Below, piece by piece: positions 6,789 to 7,405 of a stretch of 7,405 nt of DNA. Under the pieces are notes generated by a model. It was not told the origin of the DNA. It saw only the letters and a list, made by a program, of their open reading frames with translations, and searched no databases. Source of the DNA: Acidobacteriota bacterium. Lineage in GTDB: Bacteria > Acidobacteriota > Vicinamibacteria > Vicinamibacterales > Fen-181. Location: NCBI GenBank assembly GCA_003157675.1, contig PMKG01000047.1, positions 1,617 to 9,021 of the forward strand. The letters run 5' to 3'. Within the stretch, counting starts at the first letter, position 1. Each line of letters begins with the position of its first letter. Made by a program: the position numbers and the translations under genes.

Positions 6789-7329
6789 CCAGCATCCCCT
6801 TCTTGAGGTCCGAGGTGGGGGGCTTTGGCCCCAGCCAGACGGAGAAGACCGCCTGGGCGAACGGCAACCCGGGAATGGTCAGCTTGTCCTTGCCCCGGAT
6901 GGCGAGCGTGATGCCGGTGCCCGGGACGTAGGTCACCACCATCTGCTCCCCCTTCTTCATCGCTTCCACGGCGCCGATGAACTGATCGACCTGCGCCTTC
7001 GGCGCGTTGGGTGCATTGCCCTTGAACCCGTCGGTGAACGCCTCGACCAGCTGGTCGCGGCTGACCTCACCGTAGATGAACTGCAGGACGACGCGCTTGG
7101 TGGCATCGGACGCGACGATGGCACCCGCGTCGCCCGACTTCTTCTCGAGATAGAGCCCACCGACGTAGACCTTGATGAACAGCTTGGTCCTGAGGCCCAT
7201 GCCATTCAGGACCAGCGTCTGGTTGCCGACCGTCACCGTGTCCGGCAGCGTGACGTCGGCCAGAGTGGCCGCCAGGATCGGCAGTGAGAAGGCACACACA
7301 CACGCGAGCGCCAGCAGCGTCTTCCGCAT
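6778..7329 (-). CDS. Secreted chalcone-isomerase-like domain protein
   Basis: A 183-residue protein matching the bacterial chalcone-isomerase-like family (PF16036 type). ATG 7329 is preferred over ATG 7335 because GAGGAG (7341-7336) abuts the latter but is 6 bases from the former. A signal peptide covers residues 1-20 or 21 (hydrophobic 5-20, cleavage near ILA-A). The mature part opens with VTLPDTVTVGNQTLVLNG, then GMGLRTKLFIKVYVGGLYLE (43-62), the family core, and ends with FSVWLGPKPPTSDLKKGML (162-180). Aligned by eye with plant chalcone isomerase, Arg47 matches the catalytic Arg but the position of catalytic Thr48 is Tyr55, so flavonoid isomerase activity is not expected. Known bacterial homologues are mostly of unknown role, and the fold is related to fatty-acid-binding proteins. 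It is convergent with the transporter gene and appears to have its own promoter. Confidence 0.88.
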   Translation of the reverse strand: MRKTLLALACVCAFSLPILAATLADVTLPDTVTVGNQTLVLNGMGLRTKLFIKVYVGGLYLEKKSGDAGAIVASDATKRVVLQFIYGEVSRDQLVEAFTDGFKGNAPNAPKAQVDQFIGAVEAMKKGEQMVVTYVPGTGITLAIRGKDKLTIPGLPFAQAVFSVWLGPKPPTSDLKKGMLGAR

Positions 7330-7335
7330 CGTCAT

Positions 7336-7341
7336 CTCCTC
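7336..7341 (-). promoter_or_regulatory. Ribosome binding site that decides the start of the chalcone-isomerase-like gene
   Basis: On the minus strand GAGGAG is followed directly by ATG ACG ATG. Spacing is 0 to the first ATG (7335) and 6 to the second (7329). Only the second fits normal Shine-Dalgarno spacing, so the protein should begin MRKTLLALA rather than MTMRKT. Confidence 0.75.
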
Positions 7342-7364
7342 GAAAAGAGTGCCGCGAGGCGCGC

Positions 7365-7370
7365 ATCATA
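7365..7370 (-). promoter_or_regulatory. Extended -10 promoter candidate for the chalcone-isomerase-like gene
   Basis: On the minus strand TGG-TATGAT reads as an extended -10 element (TGn plus 5 of 6 to TATAAT), which would place transcription start near 7358 and give a leader of roughly 29 bases. No good -35 hexamer is seen at 16-18 bases upstream, which is tolerated at extended -10 promoters. Confidence 0.4.
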
Positions 7371-7378
7371 CCATCAAG

Positions 7379-7402
7379 GCGGCCGGGGGTTATACTGGCC
7401 GC
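7379..7402. repeat. Inverted repeat around a second -10-like sequence at the window edge
   Basis: GCGGCC (7379-7384) and GGCCGC (7397-7402) are 6-base inverted arms separated by 12 bases. The spacer contains TATACT on the plus strand (7391-7396, 5 of 6 to TATAAT), which also reads TATAAC on the minus strand (7394-7389). It could be an operator, or a promoter for a gene to the right of the window. The arms are short and GC-only, so chance is a real alternative. Confidence 0.25.
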
Positions 7403-7405
7403 GCC

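Noticed and set aside
5221..7287. 688-codon plus-strand open frame
   Set aside because: It is a shifted-frame shadow of the POT transporter and then antisense to the chalcone-isomerase-like gene; it is Arg/Asp/Gly-rich with no hydrophobic helices.
7293..7303. CACACACACAC dinucleotide repeat inside the signal-peptide region
   Set aside because: About five repeat units is too short to argue for phase variation, and it encodes ordinary hydrophobic signal-peptide residues.
1..7405. Search for CRISPR arrays, tRNA/rRNA genes, insertion sequences, riboswitches and retron-like structures
   Set aside because: I saw no spaced direct repeats, cloverleaf sequences, transposase motifs or long structured gaps; all intergenic stretches are about 111 bases or shorter.

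Overview
The window is GC-rich, tightly packed bacterial DNA with no RNA genes, mobile elements or CRISPR arrays that I can see. Signal peptides, an outer-membrane barrel protein and a periplasmic nucleotidase point to a diderm bacterium. A very large single-chain acyl-CoA carboxylase beside a secreted chalcone-isomerase-like protein suggests Acidobacteriota (perhaps Vicinamibacteria) or Myxococcota. That taxonomic guess rests on recalled family resemblance, not on a search.

Layout: (1) Positions 1-2604, minus strand: the first 868 codons of a fused biotin-dependent acyl-CoA carboxylase, holding the biotin carboxylase, linker and biotin carrier domains plus the start of a helical region. It runs off the left edge. 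(2) Positions 2605-2715: a short divergent promoter region. (3) Positions 2716-6766, plus strand: three genes in a row with gaps of 59 and 74 bases. They encode an outer-membrane beta-barrel protein of the MetA-type 'transporter' group, a periplasmic 5'-nucleotidase/UshA-type metallophosphoesterase, and an inner-membrane POT/PTR2 peptide-transporter-like protein. (4) Positions 6757-6788: a bulged hairpin spanning both stop codons of the convergent pair, probably a bidirectional terminator. (5) Positions 6778-7329, minus strand: a secreted chalcone-isomerase-like protein. (6) Positions 7330-7405: its ribosome binding site and likely promoter, and an inverted repeat at the window edge.

The three plus-strand genes place one protein each at the outer membrane, periplasm and inner membrane, which would fit uptake or salvage of small molecules such as nucleotides or peptides; that link is inference. 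The carboxylase would supply carboxylated acyl-CoAs for lipid or propionate-type metabolism and is transcribed away from the others. I did not find a wholly new system. The points most worth following are the edge-truncated multidomain carboxylase with eukaryote-like motifs in its biotin carboxylase domain, the nucleotidase with an Asp-to-Asn change in its expected catalytic dyad, and the POT protein with its two extra helices apparently at the C-terminus.
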